Source: Selenomonas sp. (lineage in GTDB: Bacteria; Bacillota; Negativicutes; Selenomonadales; Selenomonadaceae). Taken from it: a stretch of DNA of 14,344 nt. The stretch is from the NCBI GenBank assembly GCA_015265235.1, contig JABZYJ010000037.1:1-14344 (forward strand). The letters run 5' to 3'. Positions 6,743 to 13,482 of this stretch are shown here, piece after piece. The position numbers and the translations under genes are program-made. Below the pieces are notes generated by a model. That model searched no databases. It saw only the letters and a list, made by a program, of their open reading frames with translations, and was not told the origin of the DNA. Numbering within the stretch: the first letter of the stretch is position 1; every line of letters begins with the position of its first letter.

Positions 6743-7789
6743 TTAATCCCGCAGCAGCATTAGAGCATCGGGGGGGAAGCAGATGCGCAGGGATGCGTTT
6801 TCGCTCACGTGGAGCGCCTCCCATACGGGCTTGTCTACCTCCCAGCGCACGAGGTGAGCACCCTGCGCAAAGCGGAGCATGACGATCATGCTGAAGGTGC
6901 TCTCGATCATCTCCACGATCTGTGCGGGAAAGACGTTCGCGCCGTCTTCCTGCACGGGGACGAAGTAATGTGCGCGGATGGCGATGTGGTGCGCATCCGT
7001 CATATCGTCTGTGACGGCGAGCGTGATGCCCCAGTCGGTCGCCTCGATATGCGTTGCGTCGAGGCGGCGGGCGGCAGAGATATTCTTGCACCCTGTGAGA
7101 CGTGCACCCGCGCATGTGCCGGGACTGCGAAAGAGCTCGTGCCGATCCATCGGGGGCGTGAGCTGTCCGCACTCGACGGTCGCGATCTCCTGCGCGATGC
7201 GGAATGCCTCGTCGCGGTCATGTGTGACGAGGATCGCCGCGATGTTTTGACTCATGAGGATCTCGCGCAGTGCCGTCTCGATCTGCCACTTGAGGTGGGT
7301 GTCGAGCGCGGAGAGCGGCTCGTCGAGGAGCAGGACGTCTGCGCCGCGCGCGAGGATGCGCGCAAAGGCAACACGCTGCTGCTGACCGCCGGAGAGCGCC
7401 GATGGACGTGCATCCTCAAGTCCCTCCAGAGAGAAACGCGCCACGTTCTCGGCGAAGATGCGCTCCTTTTCCTCGCGCGATCCATCCAGTGCAAAGATGA
7501 TGTTCTCGCGGACGGTCATGTTCGGAAAGAGCGCGTAGTTCTGAAAGAGATAGCCAACGCTGCGCTCCTGCGGCGGGAGGTTGACGCCCGCACTGCTGTC
7601 GTAGAGCGTGCGTCCGTTGAGGATGATCTGTCCGCGATCCGGGGTCTCAAGCCCCGCGATGCACTTCAGCGTCATGCTCTTGCCGCTGCCCGATGCACCG
7701 AGCAGGGCGAGCGTCGTATCCGTGAGCGTAAAGTTCGCGCAGAGCGTGAAGTCACGCAGACGTTTTTCGATGTTGACGACGAGGTTCAT
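6743..7789 (-). CDS. modC: Molybdate ABC transporter ATP-binding protein ModC
   Basis: This 348-residue cytoplasmic ATPase powers molybdate import through ModB. Walker A is GASGSGKSM (31-39), Q-loop Q83, signature LSGGQ (132-136), Walker B VLLLDE (152-157) and switch H190. The region after about residue 225 forms the C-terminal regulatory part, with a TOBE-like segment near 285-345 (FPAQIVEMIESTFSMIVML) that in ModC-type proteins binds oxyanion and damps transport. The start at 7789 overlaps the modB stop by 4 bp, so translation is coupled. The assignment as modC, not a sulfate or spermidine ATPase, rests on its place after modA and modB and beside Moco synthesis genes. Confidence 0.93.
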   Translation of the reverse strand: MNLVVNIEKRLRDFTLCANFTLTDTTLALLGASGSGKSMTLKCIAGLETPDRGQIILNGRTLYDSSAGVNLPPQERSVGYLFQNYALFPNMTVRENIIFALDGSREEKERIFAENVARFSLEGLEDARPSALSGGQQQRVAFARILARGADVLLLDEPLSALDTHLKWQIETALREILMSQNIAAILVTHDRDEAFRIAQEIATVECGQLTPPMDRHELFRSPGTCAGARLTGCKNISAARRLDATHIEATDWGITLAVTDDMTDAHHIAIRAHYFVPVQEDGANVFPAQIVEMIESTFSMIVMLRFAQGAHLVRWEVDKPVWEALHVSENASLRICFPPDALMLLRD

Positions 7790-8457
7790 TCATGCACCTC
7801 CCGTTTGAGATAGAGGTTCATCGCTCCGATAAAGAAGAGCGAGAACAGGGAGATGATGACTGCCCAGCGAAAGGCGAGGTCGTAGTCGTTCGCCTGCACC
7901 GCCGCATAGATGGCGGTGGACATGGTCTGCGTGCGCCCCGGGATATTGCCCGCGAACATGATGGTCGCACCAAACTCGCCGAGGGCACGGGCAAACGAGA
8001 GGACGAGCCCCGCGAGGATGCCGTGGCGTGCATTCGGCAGGATGATGCGCCAAAAGATGCGTCCGTTGCTGACGCCGAGGGTCTGCGCCGCATGAATCAT
8101 GCTGCTGTCGAGTGCCTCGAAAGCGCCGCGTGCTGTGCGGTACATGAGCGGCAGGCTCACGATGACCGCCGCGATGACCGCCGCACGCCACGTAAAGACG
8201 AGCGGCAGGTCGATGGCGAGGAGGGCACTTCCGATGGCACTGCGCTTTCCGAGAAAGAGCAGAAGGAAGAACCCGACGACGGTCGGCGGCAGGACGAGCG
8301 GCAGCGTAATCACGGCATCGGCAATGGTCGCTGCGATATGGCTGCGGATACGCAGCACACCGTAGGCGAGCCCAATACCGACAAAGAAGGTGATAACCGT
8401 GGCAAGTCCTGCGACCTCGAGCGAGATGAGCAGCGGGGAAAGTGTCTCATCGGTCAT
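7786..8457 (-). CDS. modB: Molybdate ABC transporter permease ModB
   Basis: This 223-residue inner-membrane permease has about five hydrophobic segments, near residues 10-35, 44-70, 85-105, 145-170 and 195-215. The EAA loop that docks to ModC lies in FEALDSSMIHAAQTLG (about 112-127), followed by RIFWRIILPNAR. Length and motif agree with ModB/CysT-type permeases. The ATG (8457-8455) overlaps the last base of the modA stop codon (TAATG), and its own stop overlaps modC, so modABC is a tightly coupled operon. Confidence 0.95.
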   Translation of the reverse strand: MTDETLSPLLISLEVAGLATVITFFVGIGLAYGVLRIRSHIAATIADAVITLPLVLPPTVVGFFLLLFLGKRSAIGSALLAIDLPLVFTWRAAVIAAVIVSLPLMYRTARGAFEALDSSMIHAAQTLGVSNGRIFWRIILPNARHGILAGLVLSFARALGEFGATIMFAGNIPGRTQTMSTAIYAAVQANDYDLAFRWAVIISLFSLFFIGAMNLYLKREVHE

Positions 8458-9260
8458 TATTTAACGGTGAATCCGTATTTCTCAAAGACCTTGGCAGCCT
8501 TGTCCGTCTGGAGGAAGGCGAGGAACTCCTTCGCTGCCATCTCGTTCTTGGAGTCCTTCAGCACGGCCGCGGGGTAGACGATGGGCTTATGTGTGTCGGC
8601 GGGGGCAACGGCGGCGACCTTCACCTTGTCCGAGATGGCGGCATCCGTCGCGTAGACTACGCCGCAGTCCGCGTCGCCCGTCTCGACCCATGCGAGCACC
8701 TGACGCACATCGGAGCCGTAGACGGCACGCGCCTTGACCTGATCGAGGATGCCGAGCTTCGTAAAGACCTCCTCGCTGTACTGTCCGACAGGGACGCCCT
8801 TCGGCTCACCGAGGGCGATGTGCGTAACCTGCGGGTCGAGCACTGCCTTGAAGTCGGGGAGGTTCAGCTTGCTGTCCTTCGCTGTGATCAGCACGATGTC
8901 GTTGACGAGAAGATCGACGCGCGTACCGTCCGCGAGGAGCTTCTTCTCGTCGAGCGCATTCATCTGCTTCTGTGCGGCGGAGACGAATACATCGGCGGCT
9001 CCGCCGTTCTCGATCGCCTGCTGGAGGGCACCGCTGCTGCCGAAGTTGTAGACGATATGAACCTCTTTGTTGTTCTCCTCGTACATCGCGCCGAGTTCCT
9101 TCATCGCGTCTGTGAGGCTCGCCGCCGCGGAGACCTGCAGCTCGATGGGGCTCTCCTGCGGCGTCTCCATCTTGTTCGCGCTGTTGCCGCCGCCAACGCA
9201 GCCAGCGGTGAGCAGTGCCGTGCCCGCCAAGAGGGCGGTGAGTGTCTTTTTGATGTTCAT
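8457..9260 (-). CDS. modA: Molybdate-binding lipoprotein ModA
   Basis: This 267-residue extracytoplasmic substrate-binding protein captures molybdate and delivers it to ModBC. The signal peptide MNIKKTLTALLAGTALLTAG ends in a lipobox (LTAG-C21), so it should be lipid-anchored. Family blocks are SAAASLTDAMKEL near residue 49, carrying oxyanion-contact Ser residues, FGSSGALQQAIENGGAADVF, and a Y/D-containing ADCGVVYATDA segment. The SAAASL start favours molybdate over the TTTS-type tungstate proteins (TupA/WtpA), although ModA proteins generally bind tungstate as well. AAAGGAG (9275-9269 on the minus strand) lies 8 nt from ATG 9260. The gene follows a structured leader read as a Moco riboswitch. 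Confidence 0.95.
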   Translation of the reverse strand: MNIKKTLTALLAGTALLTAGCVGGGNSANKMETPQESPIELQVSAAASLTDAMKELGAMYEENNKEVHIVYNFGSSGALQQAIENGGAADVFVSAAQKQMNALDEKKLLADGTRVDLLVNDIVLITAKDSKLNLPDFKAVLDPQVTHIALGEPKGVPVGQYSEEVFTKLGILDQVKARAVYGSDVRQVLAWVETGDADCGVVYATDAAISDKVKVAAVAPADTHKPIVYPAAVLKDSKNEMAAKEFLAFLQTDKAAKVFEKYGFTVK

Positions 9261-9281
9261 GAGATATTCTCCTTTACAAAT

Positions 9282-9391
9282 AGGCAGGCATATCCGTTTC
9301 CAAATATGCCCCGTGACGGATGCCCGTCAGGCAGAGGGTCATAGATAAATCCTTAGACGTGCTCTGCTCGGAGTGGGGGAGGGAAATGCCC
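9282..9391 (-). promoter_or_regulatory. Moco (molybdenum cofactor) riboswitch candidate upstream of modABC
   Basis: Read 5'->3' on the minus strand, the moaC-modA spacer folds into a compact multistem aptamer. P1 is GGGCA (9391-9387) with TGCCT (9286-9282). The first arm starts GCAGAG with CTCTGC, then GTC with GAC, enclosing CTAAG opposite TATG. This is the 11-nt GAAA-tetraloop receptor with a U-A pair replacing the usual closing C-G. The next hairpin is TGACGG-GCAT-CCGTCA. The last is a 10-bp stem (9310-9287) capped by GAAA (9300-9297), the docking partner of the receptor. A GNRA stem plus receptor is a hallmark of the Moco RNA motif, which controls mod, moa and moe genes. There is no U tract after P1 and the ribosome site is only 6 nt away, so translational control is likely. 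A 6-bp hairpin, GGAGGG (9394-9389) with CCCTCC (9383-9378), competes with P1 and could be part of the switch. Confidence 0.75.
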
Positions 9392-9397
9392 TCCTTC

Positions 9398-9880
9398 TCA
9401 GCGGACAAATGTGCCGCTCTTGCCGCCGGACTTACGCTCGAGGCGGATGTCCGTGATCTCCATGCGTTTGTCGATCGCCTTGCACATGTCGTAGATGGTC
9501 AGCAGAGCCGTGCTCACGGCGTGCAGCGCCTCCATCTCGACGCCCGTCTCGCCCGTGACCTTGACCGTCGCCGCAGCATATACCGCATGACGCGGCACTT
9601 CCTCAAGCGTGAAGTCAATGCTGCACTTGGCGAGCGGCAGCGGGTGGCAGAGCGGGATCATGTCCGCGGTGCGCTTTGCCGCCATGATGCCGGCGATGCG
9701 CGCGACACCGAGGACATCCCCTTTTTTTGCCGTGCCCGCCGTGATCGCCGCATAGACCGCCTCACTCACGTAGATGCGTCCGCTCGCGATGGCTTCACGG
9801 TGTGTCTTGTTCTTGCCGCTGACGTCGACCATGATGGCGGCACCGCCCGCATCGAAATGCGTCAGTCCTGTTTCTGGCAT
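9398..9880 (-). CDS. moaC: Cyclic pyranopterin monophosphate synthase MoaC
   Basis: MoaC converts the 3',8-cyclo-GTP made by MoaA into cyclic pyranopterin monophosphate, completing the first stage of Moco synthesis in the cytoplasm. The 160-residue length is typical. Diagnostic blocks are MVDVSGKNKTHREA (17-30), AAKRTADMIPLCHPLPL (67-83) and VEMEALHAVSTALLTIYDMCKA (114-135), with D131 and K134 at the catalytic Asp/Lys positions. AAAGGAGG (9894-9887 on the minus strand) lies 6 nt before ATG 9880. It is the first gene of the minus-strand arm; its stop lies only 7 nt before P1 of the modABC riboswitch, so its transcript probably continues into mod. Its partner gene moaA is on the divergent arm. 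Confidence 0.96.
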   Translation of the reverse strand: MPETGLTHFDAGGAAIMVDVSGKNKTHREAIASGRIYVSEAVYAAITAGTAKKGDVLGVARIAGIMAAKRTADMIPLCHPLPLAKCSIDFTLEEVPRHAVYAAATVKVTGETGVEMEALHAVSTALLTIYDMCKAIDKRMEITDIRLERKSGGKSGTFVR

Positions 9881-9910
9881 CGATATCCTCCTTTCTCTTG
9901 AAATAATTTT

Positions 9911-9939
9911 ATCATAGCGGAATCGGCAGAGAAAATCAA
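9911..9939 (-). promoter_or_regulatory. Sigma-70 promoter of moaC-modABC
   Basis: On the minus strand, TTGATT (9939-9934) and TATGAT (9916-9911) are separated by 17 bp. The -35 matches at 4 of 6 positions and the -10 at 5 of 6. Transcription would start near 9904, leaving a short leader to the moaC ribosome site at 9894. It lies in the AT-rich divergent spacer 9881-10148. Confidence 0.65.
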
Positions 9940-10009
9940 TTGTGTTTCTCTAACATTAAATGAATCTATCTATAATTTAGGAAAACTCATAGAGGTTATT
10001 TATTTTTTG

Positions 10010-10018
10010 TGGTATAAT
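10010..10018 (+). promoter_or_regulatory. Extended -10 promoter of the plus-strand moe/moa arm
   Basis: A perfect TATAAT at 10013-10018 is preceded by TGG, giving an extended -10 (TGnTATAAT). No good -35 is present at 16-18 bp, which is usual for this class. The start near 10025 gives a leader of about 125 nt before ATG 10149. The leader carries an imperfect palindrome at 10027-10046 (GATATTC, GAGAATC) and a 7-bp hairpin, CGGCGTT (10107-10113) with AATGCCG (10119-10125). I could not fit this leader to the Moco riboswitch pattern seen upstream of modA. Between it and moaC the spacer holds only the minus-strand promoter and AT-rich sequence. Confidence 0.65.
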
Positions 10019-10148
10019 CAATAATAGATATTCATAATTGAGAATCGTTTTATGCGAAATGTTTTTGCTGTGATGGCGGCAGATGGGGTGTTTTACAGGA
10101 GAGCGACGGCGTTTGCGGAATGCCGCCGAATCAAGCGGGGAGAGCAGT

Positions 10149-11177
10149 ATGCGTGAGGTTCGTGTTCAGGATGCGGTGGGGATGGTGCTCTGCCACGACA
10201 TTACAGAGATTGTGCGCGGGGAGCGAAAGGGAGCACGTTTCCATAAGGGGGATATCATCCGCGCGGAGGATATTCCCGTTCTTCTGCGCATTGGCAAAGA
10301 GCATATCTTTGTCTGGGAGGACGACCCCAACCTGCTGCATGAGAACGACGCGGCGGCGATCCTGCGCGATGTCTGTCAGAATGAGCACATGGCGGCGAGT
10401 GAGCCGAGTGAGGGCAAGATAGAGCTAACCGCGACGACAGCGGGCGTGTTCGAGGTGAACGAGGATGCGCTCAACGCCGTGAACGAGATCGAGGATGTGA
10501 TGATTGCGACCATCGCGCAGCACATGCCCGTCAAGGCGGGGACGAAGCTCGCGGGGATGCGTGTGATCCCGCTCGTCATCGATAAGGCCGTGATGGAGCG
10601 GGTACGTGAGACGGCGGGCGCTCAGCCCCTGCTGCGGATTCTGCCGTATCAAAAGATGAAGGTCGGCGTGGTGACGACGGGCTCGGAGGTGTTTCACGGG
10701 CGCATCAAGGATACGTTCACGCCTGTGATTGATGCAAAGCTGCGCGCCTTCGGCCTGAAGGTGGACGAGCATCGTCTTTCGGACGATGGGACGGAGCACA
10801 CGCGTGCGGCGATAGAGGAGCTGCTGGACGCGGAGATGGATATGGTGCTCTGTACGGGCGGCATGAGCGTCGATCCGGACGACCGTACACCGGCGGCGAT
10901 CAAAGCGACGGGGGCGCGCATCGTGACGTACGGTGCGCCCGTGCTGCCGGGGGCGATGTTCCTGCTCGCCTACTATGAGAAGGATGGGCGGCAGGTGCCG
11001 ATCATGGGGCTGCCGGGCTGCGTGATGTACTCGCCCGCGACGATCTTTGATATTATTCTTCCGCGCGTCGTGGCGGGCAGTGCGTGGACGCGGCGTGAGA
11101 TCACGCGCCTCGGGATCGGGGGGCTCTGTATGGAGTGCAAGGTCTGCCACTATCCTGTTTGTCCGTTCGGGAAGTAA
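10149..11177 (+). CDS. MoeA-like molybdopterin-binding (MoCF domain) protein with Cys-rich tail
   Basis: This 342-residue protein has a MoCF/MoeA domain III fold from about residue 170 to 310. Blocks are KVGVVTTGSEVFHG (171-184), VLCTGGMSVDPDD (233-245) and MGLPGCVMYS (286-295). The N-terminal 165 residues do not show the PPFDRSPLDGY-type block of true MoeA, so it is a short relative of the type annotated as 'molybdopterin-binding protein' in clostridia. The C-terminus ends in LCMECKVCHYPVCPFGK with C327, C330, C333 and C338, a plausible metal- or cluster-binding tail. The frame is open from 10083, but GGGGAG at 10137-10142 sets ATG 10149. The stop lies 11 bp before moeA, and the moeA ribosome site overlaps it. 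Its exact step in cofactor assembly is unknown to me. Confidence 0.85.
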   Translation: MREVRVQDAVGMVLCHDITEIVRGERKGARFHKGDIIRAEDIPVLLRIGKEHIFVWEDDPNLLHENDAAAILRDVCQNEHMAASEPSEGKIELTATTAGVFEVNEDALNAVNEIEDVMIATIAQHMPVKAGTKLAGMRVIPLVIDKAVMERVRETAGAQPLLRILPYQKMKVGVVTTGSEVFHGRIKDTFTPVIDAKLRAFGLKVDEHRLSDDGTEHTRAAIEELLDAEMDMVLCTGGMSVDPDDRTPAAIKATGARIVTYGAPVLPGAMFLLAYYEKDGRQVPIMGLPGCVMYSPATIFDIILPRVVAGSAWTRREITRLGIGGLCMECKVCHYPVCPFGK

Positions 11178-11188
11178 GGGAGGATTCC

Positions 11189-12394
11189 ATGCAGGATATC
11201 GAACTGGAGCAGGCAATCGAGGTGCTGCTCGCGCATACGACGCCCGTCACGGAGACGGAGCGCGTTCCTCTGCTGGATGCACTTGGGCGCGTGGCGGCGG
11301 AGGATGTGTACGCGGCGTTTGACAATCCGCCGTTCGACCGCTCGCCGCTTGACGGCTATACCTTCGCGGCGGTGAGCACAGCGGATGCCTCGGCAGAGCA
11401 CCCCGTACGCCTGACGGTGGTCGGCGAGGAGTGCGCGGGCGATTTCTTCGCCGGCGCGGTCGGTGCGGGGGAGTGTGTCCGCATCATGACGGGCGGCGCG
11501 ATTCCTGCGGGCTGTGATTGCGTGGTGCGGCAGGAAGATGTGCGCGAGGAGGGGACTGCGATTTTCGTTCCCTTTACCTCGCAGCCATTTGAGAACTACT
11601 GTTATGCGGGCGAGGACATCAAGAAGGATACGCTGCTCCTCGCGAAGGGACAGCGCATCCGTGCGGCGCAGATCGCGGTACTTGCGAGTGAGGGGCATGC
11701 GGATGTGTGTGTCCATCGGCGCGTGCGCATCGCTGTGGCGAGCACGGGCGATGAGCTGCTACAGCCCGGCGAGCCGCTGCGCCCCGGCAAGATCTACAAC
11801 AGCAATCTCTACCTCCTTGCGGGACGCCTGAAAGAGCTCGGCGCAGAGGTGACGGTGGTCGGCTCGGTGCCCGATGATGTGGAACGTGCGGCGGAGGTGA
11901 TCGCCTCCTATGCGGATCGCGTGGATCTCTTTCTCACGTCGGGGGGAGTTTCCGTGGGCAAGAAGGATATCATGCACGGCGTTGTGCCCGCCCTCGGTGC
12001 GGAGCGGCTGTTCTGGCGCGTCTGCATGAAACCGGGCGCACCTGCCATTGCCTATACGCGCGGCAGGATGCTCGGCATTGCGCTCTCAGGCAACCCGTTC
12101 GCTGCCTATGCGACGTTCGAGCTGATGGCACGTCCGGCGATTGCGCGGCTTGCGGGCGAGACAGATGTGCTCATGCCGCGCCGCCGCGCCGTACTCGCTG
12201 ATGCATTCCCGAAGCCCTGCCACGGACGTCGCTTCCTGCGTGCGCGCATGGAGGCGGATGGACGCGTCTCACTGCCTGACCAGCACGCGTCCGGCTCACT
12301 CTTTTCGGCGGCTGGCTGTGATGCGTTCGTGGATGTGCCGGCGGGGACGCCGCCGCTCGCGGCAGGGACAGCGGTGGATGTTGTGATTCTCTGA
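11189..12394 (+). CDS. moeA: Molybdopterin molybdenumtransferase MoeA
   Basis: MoeA hydrolyses adenylylated molybdopterin and inserts molybdate to form Moco. The full 401 residues have the standard four-domain layout. Visible blocks are PPFDRSPLDGYT (47-58, with D55), RIMTGGAIPAGCD (98-110), ASTGDELLQPG (184-194), NSN (204-206), LTSGGVSVGKKD (249-260), KPGAP (281-285) and LSGNPFAAY (299-307). The C-terminal domain IV follows from about 320. ATG 11189 is chosen because AAGGGAGGA at 11176-11184 lies 4 nt upstream; the frame is open to 11135 but overlaps the previous gene. It follows a shorter MoeA-like gene, and the two are presumably cotranscribed. Confidence 0.96.
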   Translation: MQDIELEQAIEVLLAHTTPVTETERVPLLDALGRVAAEDVYAAFDNPPFDRSPLDGYTFAAVSTADASAEHPVRLTVVGEECAGDFFAGAVGAGECVRIMTGGAIPAGCDCVVRQEDVREEGTAIFVPFTSQPFENYCYAGEDIKKDTLLLAKGQRIRAAQIAVLASEGHADVCVHRRVRIAVASTGDELLQPGEPLRPGKIYNSNLYLLAGRLKELGAEVTVVGSVPDDVERAAEVIASYADRVDLFLTSGGVSVGKKDIMHGVVPALGAERLFWRVCMKPGAPAIAYTRGRMLGIALSGNPFAAYATFELMARPAIARLAGETDVLMPRRRAVLADAFPKPCHGRRFLRARMEADGRVSLPDQHASGSLFSAAGCDAFVDVPAGTPPLAAGTAVDVVIL

Positions 12395-12479
12395 CGCAAC
12401 AGTGGCTGGTGATGACCCTCGCAGAACCCGCGTTACGCAAATAAGGAATAATAAAGAGAGTATAGATAGAAGGTTCATC

Positions 12480-13475
12480 ATGCAGGATCAGTTCCAGCGG
12501 AAAATTGAATATCTGCGCGTTTCGGTGACGGACTGCTGCAATCTGCGCTGCCGCTACTGCATGCCGGAGCATGGGGTCAAGAAGCTGCGTCACGCGGATG
12601 TACTGACCTATGAGGAGATCCTGCGCGATGTTCGTGCGCTCGCGGCACTAGGCGTCCGCAAGGTGCGCCTGACAGGCGGCGAGCCACTCGTGCGGCGTGA
12701 CATTACGCGCCTTGTGCGCGGTCTGAAGGAGATCCCGGGCATTGAGACGGTGGCGCTTACAACAAACGGCGTCCTGCTCGGTACGATGATGGATGAGCTG
12801 CTTGACGCAGGGCTCGATGCGGTGAATCTCAGCCTCGATACGCTCGACGGCGGGACGTTCTTTTCCATCACGCGGCGGCCGATGTTCGGCGCGGTGATGG
12901 AGGCACTCACGCGCCTCGCCGAGGAGGAGCGGCTCACGGTCAAGGTGAACTGCGTGCCGATCATGGGCGTGAATGACGAGGAACTCACTGCACTCGCCGC
13001 GATTGCCCGCGCACATCCGATTGATGTGCGCTTTATCGAGCTCATGCCGATCGGCTGTGCGCGGACGGAGAACTATCGCGGCGTACCGATGGACGAGGTA
13101 CGTGCACGGCTGAAGGCTGCGTTCGGTGCCCTCCTGCCTGTCGGGGAGACCGCGCACGAGGGCGCGGTGCCGAAGGGGCCCGCCGCCTATGTGCGGCCGG
13201 CGGGGTTTACGGGGGCGATCGGCTTTATCGACGCGATGGAGCACAAATTCTGCCATACGTGCAACCGCGTGCGTCTGACGGCGGAGGGCTTTCTGAAGCT
13301 CTGTCTCTACAGTAATGCAGGGCTTGACACGCGGGCGCTGCTGCGCGGCGGAATGTCGGATGCACAGCTTGCGGATGCCATTGCTCATGCGGTGTGGAAA
13401 AAGCCCGAAGAACATCATTTTGAAATCGATCAGGAGACGCGCGATCACCGCGCCATGTACCAAGTGGGAGGCTAA
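12480..13475 (+). CDS. moaA: GTP 3',8-cyclase MoaA
   Basis: This radical SAM enzyme converts GTP to 3',8-cyclo-7,8-dihydro-GTP, the first Moco step, which MoaC completes. The 331 residues carry the SAM cluster motif CNLRCRYC (C20, C24, C27), GGEP (66-69), and the C-terminal substrate-binding cluster C258, C261 and C275 (FCHTCNRVRL plus LCLYS). The protein ends in the conserved Gly-Gly tail (QVGG) that inserts into the active site. The start at 12480 is set by AGAAGG (12468-12473), 6 nt upstream, and by the family start; the frame is open to 12402 but without family similarity. The 85-bp gap from moeA holds no clear terminator or promoter, so it is probably in the same operon. Confidence 0.96.
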   Translation: MQDQFQRKIEYLRVSVTDCCNLRCRYCMPEHGVKKLRHADVLTYEEILRDVRALAALGVRKVRLTGGEPLVRRDITRLVRGLKEIPGIETVALTTNGVLLGTMMDELLDAGLDAVNLSLDTLDGGTFFSITRRPMFGAVMEALTRLAEEERLTVKVNCVPIMGVNDEELTALAAIARAHPIDVRFIELMPIGCARTENYRGVPMDEVRARLKAAFGALLPVGETAHEGAVPKGPAAYVRPAGFTGAIGFIDAMEHKFCHTCNRVRLTAEGFLKLCLYSNAGLDTRALLRGGMSDAQLADAIAHAVWKKPEEHHFEIDQETRDHRAMYQVGG

Positions 13476-13482
13476 TACGGAT

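Noticed and set aside
10052..10156. A 34-codon upstream open frame in the leader of the moe/moa arm, overlapping the next start by 8 nt
   Set aside because: It has no convincing ribosome site (only GAGAA) and no recognisable sequence or regulatory codon run. Translational coupling is possible but unsupported.
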